NCBI GenBank assembly: GCA_037446575.1 | Contig: JBBIII010000017.1 | Location: forward strand, 1-36,512 | Source: JBBIII01 sp037446575 | GTDB lineage: Bacteria > Bacteroidota > Ignavibacteria > UBA10030 | Direction of reading: 5' to 3' | DNA length: 36,512 nucleotides | In this document: piece by piece, positions 16,604 through 25,464 of the stretch | Layout: every line of letters begins with the position of its first letter | How positions within the stretch are numbered: position 1 is the stretch's first letter | Translations under genes and position numbers: made by a program | The notes under the pieces: model-generated | What the model saw: the letters and a program-made list of their open reading frames with translations, nothing else | What the model was told of the DNA's origin: nothing | Databases searched by the model: none

Positions 16604-17293
16604 TTACGAACTATATTCAGCTATATATCTATCTACATCTCGAGCGTAAGTTGATGTTGGAAATTCTTTTTTTAGCTTTTTTAAAAGTTCTACCGCTTTT
16701 TCTTTATTGCCGCTTGTTGCATAATTTATAGCAGATTTATGTAAATTATTTGGAGCTTGAACAGCAGACATATTTTTTAAAGCCGCTTTTTCGAAGTATT
16801 TAGCGGCATTTTTCGATTCGCCTTTTACTTCGTAACAAGCCGCCATTCCGGCTAAAGCGGCGGCAGTGAGCATTTTATCTTTTACGCTAATATCATCATA
16901 GTATTCTAAAGCTTTGTCATATTCTTTTTGTGCAAAATAGGAATTAGCTAAAAATAATTTTGCTATTTCGCCTGTATTCGTGCTTCCATACTCATCAACA
17001 ATCGCTTGTAGTCCTTGTATTCCTTCTTGAGGGACGCCATTAATCGCATTATCATATTTTCCATCATTGTAATATTGAATTATTCGTGCCAGCATAGTAT
17101 TAGCTCTATCATTCCACTCATCAGTTTTCTGATTCCACCAAAACAATAGCGCAATAATTACGAACGGCGCTGCAACTATATAAGTAACTAATTTTCTATT
17201 TGCTTCAACCCATGTACGGGCTTTAAAGTAAGTTGTTATTAGTTTGTCTTCTTTTATCTCTTTTTTTGTAATCTTTTTTTGAGGTTTTAACAT
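16604..17293 (-). CDS. membrane-anchored tetratricopeptide-repeat protein
   Basis: 229 aa. A charged N-terminus (K-P-Q-K-K-I-T-K-K) precedes one transmembrane helix at about residues 36-54 (L-V-T-Y-I-V-A-A-P-F-V-I-I-A-L-L-F-W-W); the rest is TPR-like and probably periplasmic. Helix pairs include I-A-K-L-F-L-A-N-S-Y-F-A-Q-K-E-Y-D-K-A-L and A-A-L-A-G-M-A-A-C-Y-E-V-K-G-E. The layout resembles the YfgM/TPR-21 type of membrane chaperone-like proteins, but this is a fold-level similarity. An AAGGAT site precedes the ATG. It starts 38 bases after tRNA-Arg with no terminator between, so the two may share a transcript. Confidence 0.85.
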   Translation of the reverse strand: MLKPQKKITKKEIKEDKLITTYFKARTWVEANRKLVTYIVAAPFVIIALLFWWNQKTDEWNDRANTMLARIIQYYNDGKYDNAINGVPQEGIQGLQAIVDEYGSTNTGEIAKLFLANSYFAQKEYDKALEYYDDISVKDKMLTAAALAGMAACYEVKGESKNAAKYFEKAALKNMSAVQAPNNLHKSAINYATSGNKEKAVELLKKLKKEFPTSTYARDVDRYIAEYSS

Positions 17294-17331
17294 AATAATC
17301 CTTAATTCTGTTAATTATTAAATAAAGAACG

Positions 17332-17405
17332 TACGCCCGAGGCGATTCGAACGCCTGGCCTACAGCTCCGGAGGCTGTCGCTCTATCCAGCTGAGCTACG
17401 GGCGC
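17332..17405 (-). tRNA. tRNA-Arg (anticodon CCG)
   Basis: Acceptor GCGCCCG/CGGGCGT (first pair G-U), D arm GCTC/GAGC, anticodon stem ACAGC/GCTGT with loop CTCCGGA (anticodon CCG, reading CGG), T arm AGGCG-TTCGAAT-CGCCT, discriminator A, no encoded CCA. Confidence 0.96.
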
Positions 17406-17424
17406 AGGTTTATTTTCTGTTATA

Positions 17425-17453
17425 AATGTAGAGAAGTTTTTAAAGAGATTCAA
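17425..17453 (-). promoter_or_regulatory. sigma70-like promoter of tRNA-Arg
   Basis: -35 TTGAAT (17453-17448), 17-base spacer, -10 TACATT (17430-17425), about 20 bases before the tRNA. It probably also serves the downstream TPR gene. Confidence 0.6.
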
Positions 17454-17476
17454 ATAATGATTTATATCGATGTCAA

Positions 17477-20400
17477 TCACTTCTCCCACTCGCACAATTT
17501 CTCCACATAATCTGCTGAGCCATCTCTTAGCCAGCCATCCATTTGCGCGGGTTCTTTTAATTGTTGACCACGCATTCGCGGAACAACTATGTAAGAACAT
17601 TTTAATTCCGGAAGAATTGTCATATCGCCCCAAAGCTTTTCATATTGAAGCGTAGGGTAAATATCTTCCTGCCCTTTGCCCCAGCGCTTCTTGACATTTT
17701 TTAGAGTAATGTACGTAGGCATACGCAATGCAATAGAACGCACAGCTTCTGTAACGCGAGTTTGATCGCTTAAATCTTTGCGATGGAGTCCGAACACACT
17801 AAGCAATTGATCAATATCAATCCAATAAGTGGCTGAGTTATAATATGAGAGAACAAACTCAAACTCTTCGCGAGGCAATGCAAGTCCTTCAACTAACCGA
17901 ATTTTGCCGTCAATGTTTGCTAATCCGCCGCCGCGATCATCCAAACGCCGGGTAATTACTTCCGCTGTCATTGCGGCTTTTGATTCTATGTGCCTGCCAA
18001 GAATTACCGGCTCAATGTTTGCTCCCATCGTATCTATATTGTGAACTAGTAAATATCTTAGCTTTGGATTCGAATTTATCAATTGTAGAAGAATGCCATT
18101 TCTAAACAGATTTGGGATTTCATACCAATGCCCAATAGGATTTAGACATTGCATCGGCAGGTTGTCTGTGTAATCGCTTGCTTCGCCGCTCTTTTGCGCC
18201 CAATCCATTAAAGCTGAATGCAAACTATCTAAAACTTTCTGGGCTTGCTCATCCAAAATTTGCTGGGGCATTTCCTGCCAAGCGAAACGTAAATCTCGCA
18301 CAGTTGGAACAAGACGAAGACCTACTATACTGCCGGTAGAAAGCATAACCTCGCCTTCATACCCATAATTATTCTCCGATTGCAAATAATTTTTAATAGC
18401 TTCATGCGTAAGATAGCTTGTTGAAATTATATGCGGAATTTTAATTCCAAATTTTTTATTTGTCTTTCTACTTTTTGCTAAATGTGTTTCTATAAAAGTT
18501 CTATGCGCGCCGTTAATTCTGCAAAACGGATTTAATGCTTTTACAGTGCCAGCTCCCTTAGTCCATCTGCTTCCGGCGCCTGCGGCAAGAGTAAGAACTG
18601 CCACTGTACCAGAAGCTATAGCATCTGAACCGATTGACGCAAATTTGGAATGCTCTCTATCTTTTATATCATACAGTTCATCAATTTTTACATCTTCGAT
18701 TGCAGTGCTTACTGGAAGACGATTTTGAGAAAGTCCGATGCGCCCGCTTCTCAAATCGGTTTTTATTTGCTCATGTTGGATTCTATCAAATCCATACTTC
18801 ACCAATAATTCTTCTAAGTTCTGCTGTTGCGATGTATGTTTTTCCCCTTCCGGCAGAATTCTATCTAATATCTGTTGAAACATTCCATCGAAAGCCGGAT
18901 GAGTTTTGGAAATAGCGGTGAAATGTTCTAATTCGATGCGTTGTTCTTGAGTAATCGCCCGTGGGTCTTGTCTGATTATAGATGGAATCACAAGCGAGTA
19001 ATAATGTTTAGACATAATTGTATTTTCGCCTGTCATAATTTCCGCCCAAGTGCCTTTTTCATTAATTTTAAAATCGTACACTACCGGTTCCATTGCAAAT
19101 GGAATTCCACCTTCATAACGCTTTTTTTGCTCCCGCATAATTTCTTGCAAACGAGTTTGAGCTTTCTCTTTACGCGATGGGTGGAACATAAAACCCATGC
19201 CACCGCCAGACATACCGCCGAGCATCCAGAATCCCCAAAAATCTTTTCCAAATTCTTTTTCAACTCTGTTAATTATTGATTCAGTGTATAAATTTGTAGC
19301 CCAAGGAATTATTGTCTGAATAGGTCCAAAGAAATTTGCATTTGTTAGTTTCCCAATTTGACTGATATCTCCTTGTTTTAGCTGTTCGACAATTTGATCG
19401 AACAACGACATTGCTTTCAATCTTCCTTTCCATTCAATTTCAGAACGAAGTAAATAACGCTCAGTTACCATTTCTAAAATCGGACCGACATCCTGCGCCA
19501 TACCTCCATGGACAAGCACCAAACTATCTTGCAGTTGTCGACGCGTATTTTCAGTAACTTCATTCTGATTTAGAATTGTATGCTGAGGTAGCAAACAACC
19601 GCGACTTATACCAAATTCAATATCGCCATCTTTGCTTTTTTCACCTTGAATCAATTTAATTCCGGGCCAAACGCCGCCGGAATCTTGCCAGCCGCCGCCC
19701 GAGCCGCCGAGCCATTCGCCAAGTATTGCACGCGCCGCTACTGTTCGCCTTTCAATTTCAGTTAACGCGCCAGTCAGCGATGCGGTTTGCCCTGTTGCTC
19801 GCATGCACACTGCAATGATTGAAGCAAGCAACGTTGTCGAAACCGCTAAACGCGAACCTTTTGGAATTTCATTTACCTGACTTACAATTTCAATTCCCAA
19901 ATTAGGGCCAACCAGCTCCGTTAACAAATCAGAAATTGGTTGATTGGCGCCTTCCATACTTGGAGGCACAATACCCGAAGCAATGATTGCGGCTTTTAAC
20001 AAGCCAAGATAATCTGCCGCGTAATCAAATACTTGTCTGAACGTTGTAATTTCAGTAACTGCGCAAAGATCGGCGCTTACTAAACGAATTACAGGTTTAT
20101 TTATAACTCTAAAAAAAACCTCTACAGGCGGACGCGGAGATTGTTGGCTGTTTTGTTCTCTTATCGATAAATCAATTGAAATATTTAGAACGCGCGCCCC
20201 TTCCGGAAAATCCATACCTAAGAAGAAAATATCGCTCCATCCGCTATGCGATAAATCCATTCTAACCGGAGTTTGTTCATGAAGAATTGGAAATAATTTA
20301 TTCTCTTTTTTTGTAAGCTCCGGAACAATTCGCAGTGGATGATCCGAAGGATGTCCGGCTCTAAACATCCACTGATTTCCTCTTACAGAACGGACGCTCG

Positions 20401-20800
20401 CCCGCACTTGGTTTGCAAGCGTCTGAAAACCAAGATTTCTGTATGCCGCCGCGAGCGCGCTCGAAATTCCATCACACGCGCCGCTCGTTTTCTGAATCGT
20501 CAGATATTTTTGAATTGCTTCTTCAAATCTGCGCTGTAACAGATCCTCATAACCATCAAACGGAATAAGACCGCCGGAAGGAAATCCATCCTTCAGAGGT
20601 AAATGAAAACGATGAATATCATAAAGGAAAAAAAGGGCGCGAACTTGCTCGTATAAATTGTCGCTCGCTTTACGAAATTCTTCCAACTTATCGCACTCAT
20701 TTAACAGCTCTTTTATTGACGCCGATTTACAGAAAACATCCAGCGATTGATTTCGGATATCTGGATTTTCTGATAGAATAAGATCAATTAATTTGCTCAT
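17477..20800 (-). CDS. fusion of a GHMP-family sugar kinase and a UDPGP-type nucleotidylyltransferase
   Basis: 1107 aa from the ATG at 20800, which overlaps the preceding stop by one base (TGATG) with AAGGA upstream. Residues 1-165 are a helical region I do not recognise. Residues about 180-545 look like a fucokinase/HddA-type GHMP kinase: V-R-M-D-L-S-H-S-G-W-S-D (sugar-binding start), I-P-K-G-S-R-L-A-V-S-T (ATP loop, altered from the usual G-S-G-L-G-S-S), G-S-G-G-G-W-Q-D-S-G-G and G-G-M-S-G-G-G-M-G. Residues about 600-1105 match the UDPGP pyrophosphorylase family: L-A-A-G-A-G-S-R-W-T-K-G, L-L-V-H-N-I-D-T-M-G-A-N and A-A-M-T-A-E-V. A kinase followed by a pyrophosphorylase suggests sugar to sugar-1-phosphate to NDP-sugar. 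The sugar is unknown. Confidence 0.78.
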   Translation of the reverse strand: MSKLIDLILSENPDIRNQSLDVFCKSASIKELLNECDKLEEFRKASDNLYEQVRALFFLYDIHRFHLPLKDGFPSGGLIPFDGYEDLLQRRFEEAIQKYLTIQKTSGACDGISSALAAAYRNLGFQTLANQVRASVRSVRGNQWMFRAGHPSDHPLRIVPELTKKENKLFPILHEQTPVRMDLSHSGWSDIFFLGMDFPEGARVLNISIDLSIREQNSQQSPRPPVEVFFRVINKPVIRLVSADLCAVTEITTFRQVFDYAADYLGLLKAAIIASGIVPPSMEGANQPISDLLTELVGPNLGIEIVSQVNEIPKGSRLAVSTTLLASIIAVCMRATGQTASLTGALTEIERRTVAARAILGEWLGGSGGGWQDSGGVWPGIKLIQGEKSKDGDIEFGISRGCLLPQHTILNQNEVTENTRRQLQDSLVLVHGGMAQDVGPILEMVTERYLLRSEIEWKGRLKAMSLFDQIVEQLKQGDISQIGKLTNANFFGPIQTIIPWATNLYTESIINRVEKEFGKDFWGFWMLGGMSGGGMGFMFHPSRKEKAQTRLQEIMREQKKRYEGGIPFAMEPVVYDFKINEKGTWAEIMTGENTIMSKHYYSLVIPSIIRQDPRAITQEQRIELEHFTAISKTHPAFDGMFQQILDRILPEGEKHTSQQQNLEELLVKYGFDRIQHEQIKTDLRSGRIGLSQNRLPVSTAIEDVKIDELYDIKDREHSKFASIGSDAIASGTVAVLTLAAGAGSRWTKGAGTVKALNPFCRINGAHRTFIETHLAKSRKTNKKFGIKIPHIISTSYLTHEAIKNYLQSENNYGYEGEVMLSTGSIVGLRLVPTVRDLRFAWQEMPQQILDEQAQKVLDSLHSALMDWAQKSGEASDYTDNLPMQCLNPIGHWYEIPNLFRNGILLQLINSNPKLRYLLVHNIDTMGANIEPVILGRHIESKAAMTAEVITRRLDDRGGGLANIDGKIRLVEGLALPREEFEFVLSYYNSATYWIDIDQLLSVFGLHRKDLSDQTRVTEAVRSIALRMPTYITLKNVKKRWGKGQEDIYPTLQYEKLWGDMTILPELKCSYIVVPRMRGQQLKEPAQMDGWLRDGSADYVEKLCEWEK

Positions 20801-21672
20801 CAATCGTTCCTTCCTTCCGAACGCTGTTCGCGCAGTAAAAGCGTCTCCATCAGCATTGAAATCACTTTATCTCTATCCATCCCGCTTAACGCAAGCGCAA
20901 GTTGCGCATTCAACAATCCATATTTAACGCCTACATTATACCTATAATCATTCATCTCTATCGATAGATATTTTTCTTTTCTTGATAATTCTTGAAGCGC
21001 GGTAGAAAGGGTTATTTGAGAAATATTTTTTCCATCCTTTTTATTTAATTCATAATCTAAAATATCCATAACAGCCGGCGTTAAAACATGTATGCCAAAA
21101 AAACAAAGATAAAATCCGGCTCTTAGTCCGGGCACAATTAAGCGTTGTTCGGCTTCCGTTGGAGTCGGTTTTTCAATTACTTTTTCCACTGAATATAGAT
21201 CATCCCTACCATGAACTCGTTTGCCGCTAATTGCTCCATAGTTTGGCAGTAATCCTTCGCGCGTCGCCTGTACTGCTGAAACAGAGCACGATTCTGCTTC
21301 CGCTACCTCAACTACTCTTTGCGCGCATCTTTTATTTGTTCTGCTTACGTATAAATGATCTCCGATTAAATGTAGAAATGATTCAGACTTCACAAAATCT
21401 TTTGCTCGCCATATTGCATGTCCATATCCTTTGGGTTCTGCTTGGCTTACAAAAGTAAGATGATTGGAATGCTCGCCCGCTACGGAACGAAATGCGATTT
21501 CATCATCGGGATGAATTATAATACAAATATCTTTAACGCCTGCGCTTACTACTTCATCTAAAATGATGCTAAGAACCGATTTCTGTTCGCCATCCTTATC
21601 AATAAGCGTTTGTAGCGGCAAATTCCTCTGTCCTTTACCTGCGGCGGTAACAACGGCTTTTGTAATTTTCAT
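20800..21672 (-). CDS. GalU-like nucleotidyltransferase
   Basis: 290 aa. Rossmann-like nucleotidyltransferase related to UTP-glucose-1-phosphate uridylyltransferase. Signs: K-A-V-V-T-A-A-G-K-G-Q-R near the start, G-Y-G-H-A-I-W-R-A-K (GalU-type G-x-G-H-A), L-I-G-D-H-L-Y where GalU has G-D-D, N-Y-G-A-I, V-E-K-V-I-E-K-P and F-F-G-I-H-V-L-T-P. The loop G-K-G-Q-R replaces the usual G-x-G-T-R and the following L-P-x-T-K is not recognisable, so the sugar or nucleotide may differ from GalU. An AAAGGAT site precedes the ATG. It is translationally coupled to the kinase/pyrophosphorylase fusion. Confidence 0.82.
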   Translation of the reverse strand: MKITKAVVTAAGKGQRNLPLQTLIDKDGEQKSVLSIILDEVVSAGVKDICIIIHPDDEIAFRSVAGEHSNHLTFVSQAEPKGYGHAIWRAKDFVKSESFLHLIGDHLYVSRTNKRCAQRVVEVAEAESCSVSAVQATREGLLPNYGAISGKRVHGRDDLYSVEKVIEKPTPTEAEQRLIVPGLRAGFYLCFFGIHVLTPAVMDILDYELNKKDGKNISQITLSTALQELSRKEKYLSIEMNDYRYNVGVKYGLLNAQLALALSGMDRDKVISMLMETLLLREQRSEGRND

Positions 21673-21705
21673 AATTGCATCCTTTAATCTAAATAGAACG
21701 ATTGA

Positions 21706-22749
21706 TTATTTATTTTCTAAAATTAACATAATTTTTTCAAATACTAATTCTGGGCTTATTGAAATCATACATTCAAAAGTTTTTATTGGACATTTTTTTC
21801 CGCCATGAATTGCGCATGGTCGACATTTAAGTCCTTTAATTTCAACAATAATATCATTTTTCCCTACAGGAGCAAAACCGAATTCTGGCGCAGTTGCGCC
21901 AAAAATTGCAACCACCGGCGTTCCAACTGAAACCCCAATGTGCATTGGCGCGCTATCGTTAGTAACTAAAACTCGACCGCGTCGAATTATTTCAGCCGAC
22001 TGTAAAAGCGTTAACCTTCCAGCCGTATTAAAAATTATTTTTGATTGAACGATTCCAATAATTTCCTCACACAATAACTTATCTTCTTTACCTCCAATAA
22101 GTATAACAGGAACATTTTGATTTATTAGCTTTCTGCATACCACTGCAAATCTTTCAGTTGGCCAACGTTTTGTATTCCAAATTGTGCCGGGCGCAATCGT
22201 TACATACTTATGTTTTGAACTTAATTTACATTCAATTAGAAGTCTATCAACTGTCGCTTTATCTTCAAGCGATGGATAAAGTTGAGGCAGCTCCCTTTCT
22301 GATTCGGTAAGACCTAATGGCTTAAGCAGTGATATATTCCGATCAATTTCGTGCATAGTTGAATCATAACGAACAATTTCTTTAAACAACCATTTGCCAG
22401 CGCTTCTATTAAAACCGACGCTTATTTTAGGTTTGATCAGCCAAGCTAATAATGCGCTCCGCAGCGATCTGTGAGGCACAATTATTATGTCATAATTCTT
22501 TTTCCCGATTTGATTTTTAATTCGAAATAATCCAGCCGCGCCTTTGTCTTTCCCGCGTTTATCATAAACGATGATTTCAGAAATTGCAGGATGATTTGCA
22601 AATACTCCTGCGGTTCGCGGAATTGCCACAACATCAATTGAGGCATTGGAATATTTTTTTTTGATAATTTGAACTATGGGTAAAGTCAGAATTGCATCGC
22701 CAATAAACGCTGTTTGGATTACTAAAATATTTTGGAATGTCTTTACCAT
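21706..22749 (-). CDS. GT9-family (ADP-heptose:LPS heptosyltransferase-like) glycosyltransferase
   Basis: 347 aa. N-terminal I-L-V-I-Q-T-A-F-I-G-D-A-I-L-T-L-P, the central A-P-G-T-I-W-N-T-K-R-W-P and V-T-N-D-S-A-P-M-H-I motifs and the C-terminal C-R-P-C-A-I-H-G-G-K-K-C-P are characteristic of heptosyltransferases, which add heptose to the inner core of lipopolysaccharide in the cytoplasm. The start overlaps the acyltransferase stop by seven bases. Some GT9 members transfer other sugars, so heptose is inference from the family. Confidence 0.9.
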   Translation of the reverse strand: MVKTFQNILVIQTAFIGDAILTLPIVQIIKKKYSNASIDVVAIPRTAGVFANHPAISEIIVYDKRGKDKGAAGLFRIKNQIGKKNYDIIIVPHRSLRSALLAWLIKPKISVGFNRSAGKWLFKEIVRYDSTMHEIDRNISLLKPLGLTESERELPQLYPSLEDKATVDRLLIECKLSSKHKYVTIAPGTIWNTKRWPTERFAVVCRKLINQNVPVILIGGKEDKLLCEEIIGIVQSKIIFNTAGRLTLLQSAEIIRRGRVLVTNDSAPMHIGVSVGTPVVAIFGATAPEFGFAPVGKNDIIVEIKGLKCRPCAIHGGKKCPIKTFECMISISPELVFEKIMLILENK

Positions 22750-23651
22750 TTTGCGATATCTTCTCTATCTGGCACATGTTTCCATCGCTTATGCATCCAC
22801 ATCCATTGTTCAGGATATTGGCGAATAGCTCTTTCAGTAACCTGAACTTGGCGGCGAGTAAGCTCTATAACATTCTCTTCGGTGCTTTCATATAGATCTG
22901 CGTAATCAACAAGCGCTAATTTCATTTTATAAGTTCCATCTTCCTGCCGAATTGTACATCCAAATACGATAGGCGCGCGAGTTTTGAGGGCAAATAATGC
23001 GGGACCTTGAAAAGTCGGAACTGCTCTTCCAAAAAATTCCACTAGAATACTTTCGCGCGGCGCCGATTGATCCGCTACTAATCCTATAATACTACCTTCT
23101 TGAAGAGCGCGCAATATTTCTCTAGCGCCGGACATTGTTATTATTTTTAAACCAAATTTTTCACGCCACTTTGTAATTTTCTTATCAACCAAAATATTAG
23201 ATTGCGGTTTTGCCATTGCATAGAATTTTTTGTTGTAATTTATAGCAATTGCTTGCATTGCGAGCTCCCAACTTCCGAAGTGAGCCGTAAGAAAAATTAA
23301 TCCCCTCCCCTCTTTTAATAATCTTTCTATCAATTCAATATTTTCGATTTTAACCCTTCTTTCAATTATTTCCTTAGACAAATTTGGGTACCAAAGTAAT
23401 TCCAAAAATGTAGCCGCAATATTCTGAAATGATCGTAATGCGATTTGCTTTAACTCCGAATATTTTTTTTCTGGAAATGCATTATGAAGATTTCGTAAAG
23501 CTACATTTCGTCGGGATTTTAAAATCGGGAAAAACCACTTTGCTATGCAATACCCAAATTTATATACATGATTAAATGGTAATAGCCGAACCAATAAGCT
23601 TGTAATTTGAAAAAGCATATACTCAAAAATATGATTAATCTTTTTCGACAT
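22743..23651 (-). CDS. LpxL/HtrB-family lipid A acyltransferase
   Basis: 302 aa. A hydrophobic N-terminal anchor precedes the catalytic H-x4-E motif (A-H-F-G-S-W-E-L, His124/Glu129). V-A-D-Q-S-A and R-Q-Y-P-E-Q-W-M-W-M-H-K-R-W-K at the C-terminus are typical of the family, which adds a secondary acyl chain to lipid A at the inner membrane. No clear ribosome binding site precedes the ATG at 23651; an ATG at codon 11 is an alternative. It is tightly packed between the YjbQ-family and GT9 genes. Confidence 0.92.
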   Translation of the reverse strand: MSKKINHIFEYMLFQITSLLVRLLPFNHVYKFGYCIAKWFFPILKSRRNVALRNLHNAFPEKKYSELKQIALRSFQNIAATFLELLWYPNLSKEIIERRVKIENIELIERLLKEGRGLIFLTAHFGSWELAMQAIAINYNKKFYAMAKPQSNILVDKKITKWREKFGLKIITMSGAREILRALQEGSIIGLVADQSAPRESILVEFFGRAVPTFQGPALFALKTRAPIVFGCTIRQEDGTYKMKLALVDYADLYESTEENVIELTRRQVQVTERAIRQYPEQWMWMHKRWKHVPDREDIAKW

Positions 23652-23667
23652 TAGAATATTAAATAAA

Positions 23668-24081
23668 TTATTCGCCCATTACTTTTACTATAAGCCGTTT
23701 GCGCCGTTGTCCATCAAATTCGGCGTAGTAAATTTGCTGCCAGGGTCCAAAATCTAATTTACCATCTGTTACAGGAACAATTACTTCGTGGTGAATAAGT
23801 AAGCTTTTCAAGTGAGCGTCTCCATTTGTTTCGCCCGTTCGATGATGACGGTAATTCGGATTGAACGGTGCAAGTTTCTCTAACCACTCATCAATATCTT
23901 GTATCAACCCCGATTCAGCATCGTTAATATAAACTCCGGCTGTAATGTGCATAGCCGACACAAGAACCATTCCTTCCTTAATTCCGCTTTTTGCAACTAT
24001 TGTTTCAACTTCGTCTGTTATGTTTAAATATTCACGATGTTTTTTTGTATTGAACCATAAGTATTCGGTGTAAAATTTCAT
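23668..24081 (-). CDS. YjbQ (UPF0047) family protein
   Basis: 137 aa, whole-length match to the family by recognisable signatures: M-H-I-T-A-G-V-Y-I-N-D, Y-R-H-H, N-G-D-A-H-L-K-S-L-L and G-x-W-Q-Q-I-Y-Y-A-E-F-D-G-Q-R-R. Members have a conserved His/Asp pocket and a weak thiamin-phosphate synthase activity has been reported for the family, but the physiological role is unsettled. The ATG overlaps the preceding lipoprotein stop by four bases (ATGA). Its place in a glucan/envelope operon says little about function. Confidence 0.92.
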   Translation of the reverse strand: MKFYTEYLWFNTKKHREYLNITDEVETIVAKSGIKEGMVLVSAMHITAGVYINDAESGLIQDIDEWLEKLAPFNPNYRHHRTGETNGDAHLKSLLIHHEVIVPVTDGKLDFGPWQQIYYAEFDGQRRKRLIVKVMGE

Positions 24082-25439
24082 TTTGCTTTATCCTTAGTTG
24101 TTGGGACCAATATCGCGTAATCTAATGGTAATAATGAAATAATTAAAGAATTATTGCGCGCATGAAATATTTTGTCCGAAGCTACATCTTTCCATAAAAT
24201 TGAGTTATTTGATTGAATCTGGATTTTCGTTTCTTTTTTTATCTCTGAAAAATTAATTGCTACGAGAACTGTATCTTCATCAGATATACGAAAAAACGAA
24301 AAAACGCTTGCGCTATCTGAATTTTGTAAATTGAAAAACCTCCCCTCTTGCAAAGCCGTTCGGGTATTACGCAATTGACTGAGTAATTCAATAAGCGCGC
24401 TTTTTGACAACTCTAATTTCCTCTGTTCAGATAAATCATTCACATAGCTATTGATTTCTTCGTTGCGATAAATCAATGGTATCCCGGGTAGTGTAAATTG
24501 TAAAACGCGTGCAAGTTTTTCATTTTGTCGAGATAACAATTTGAATTCTTCTGGCTTTGTGTTAATATCGGTTTTATAAATAGGACGCAAATGCAATGAA
24601 CCAATCGGATATTTTTGTTTTTCTGCGTTTAGAAAATCGTCGATTGCAATTGCATTTATTTTGCCATCTACGATGTCCATAACTAAATCGCCAATATTCC
24701 AAGAGTAGCCAATATCGAAAGCTTTTAAGCGATGTTCTGGGGAATCGCTTTCAGAAATCATTATCACTGGTCTAATTTTTTCTAATTCCTTGCGCGCAAT
24801 ATTCCAGAATTCAACCGGCGTCCATTCAGATGCTGTGCAAATGAATCCATCAATATCCATCTCTCTTATCCAATATTTCATAACCGAGATCATATATTTT
24901 CGCGGTTCGTGTTGATTAAAGTCAAATTGAGCGACATCGTATAATTCCGCGCTTGGCGAGACTATTGCACCATCGTCATTGTGCACGAACCATTCTGGGT
25001 GTTCCATTAGTATTTGGCTATCCCACGATGCAAAGTTTGCCACAAGATTAATAATAATTTTTAATTCGAGCTTATGCGCTGTTGTTACTAATGATTTGAA
25101 ATCGTCAACTGTTCCAAATTCTGGATTTATTCCATAATGATCTTTAATAGCATAAGAACTGCCGAGTTTTCCTTTTTTATTTAATTCACCGATAGGATGA
25201 ATAGTGGATAAAGAAATAATTGTGTACCCGCTTTTCTTTATATCTTTTAAAAAATTTTCGGGAAAGTCAAAAGTTTTATATTTTAATAATGCTCGATGAT
25301 CGACTTGATAAATAATGCCTTTTTTTACCCAATCCTCACTGTAACGCGCTGGCAATTCATTGATTTTTTTTGACGTACAGCCGTATAAAAATAAAAGTAA
25401 TATTATCAAAACAGCAAAATGCAATTTTCTATTTTGCAT
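24078..25439 (-). CDS. GH13 (alpha-amylase)-fold lipoprotein lacking catalytic residues
   Basis: 453 aa from the ATG at 25439, chosen because it gives a short lipoprotein signal with lipobox L-Y-G-C (Cys21) and has AGGA upstream; a frame from 25478 would run into the GH57 gene. The (beta/alpha)8 outline of GH13 is visible: G-I-I-Y-Q-V near 41, H-Y-G-I-N-P-E-F-G-T-V-D-D-F near 101, D-I-D-G-F near 195, a late F-T-L-P-G-I-P-L-I-Y and a C-terminal beta domain. But region I (D-x-x-x-N-H) reads N-L-V-A-N-F, region II (G-F-R-x-D) reads G-F-I-C-T with the invariant Arg and nucleophile Asp both lost, and no N-H-D is found. Only the acid/base Glu230 survives. Probably a surface glucan-binding or structural protein. 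Confidence 0.82.
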   Translation of the reverse strand: MQNRKLHFAVLIILLLFLYGCTSKKINELPARYSEDWVKKGIIYQVDHRALLKYKTFDFPENFLKDIKKSGYTIISLSTIHPIGELNKKGKLGSSYAIKDHYGINPEFGTVDDFKSLVTTAHKLELKIIINLVANFASWDSQILMEHPEWFVHNDDGAIVSPSAELYDVAQFDFNQHEPRKYMISVMKYWIREMDIDGFICTASEWTPVEFWNIARKELEKIRPVIMISESDSPEHRLKAFDIGYSWNIGDLVMDIVDGKINAIAIDDFLNAEKQKYPIGSLHLRPIYKTDINTKPEEFKLLSRQNEKLARVLQFTLPGIPLIYRNEEINSYVNDLSEQRKLELSKSALIELLSQLRNTRTALQEGRFFNLQNSDSASVFSFFRISDEDTVLVAINFSEIKKETKIQIQSNNSILWKDVASDKIFHARNNSLIISLLPLDYAILVPTTKDKAK

Positions 25440-25464
25440 AGGAGCATTCCTATAGACAAATTTT

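Noticed and set aside
18941..19279. Plus-strand frame antisense to the kinase/pyrophosphorylase fusion
   Set aside because: Composition is that of a shadow frame, and the opposite strand has strong family motifs.
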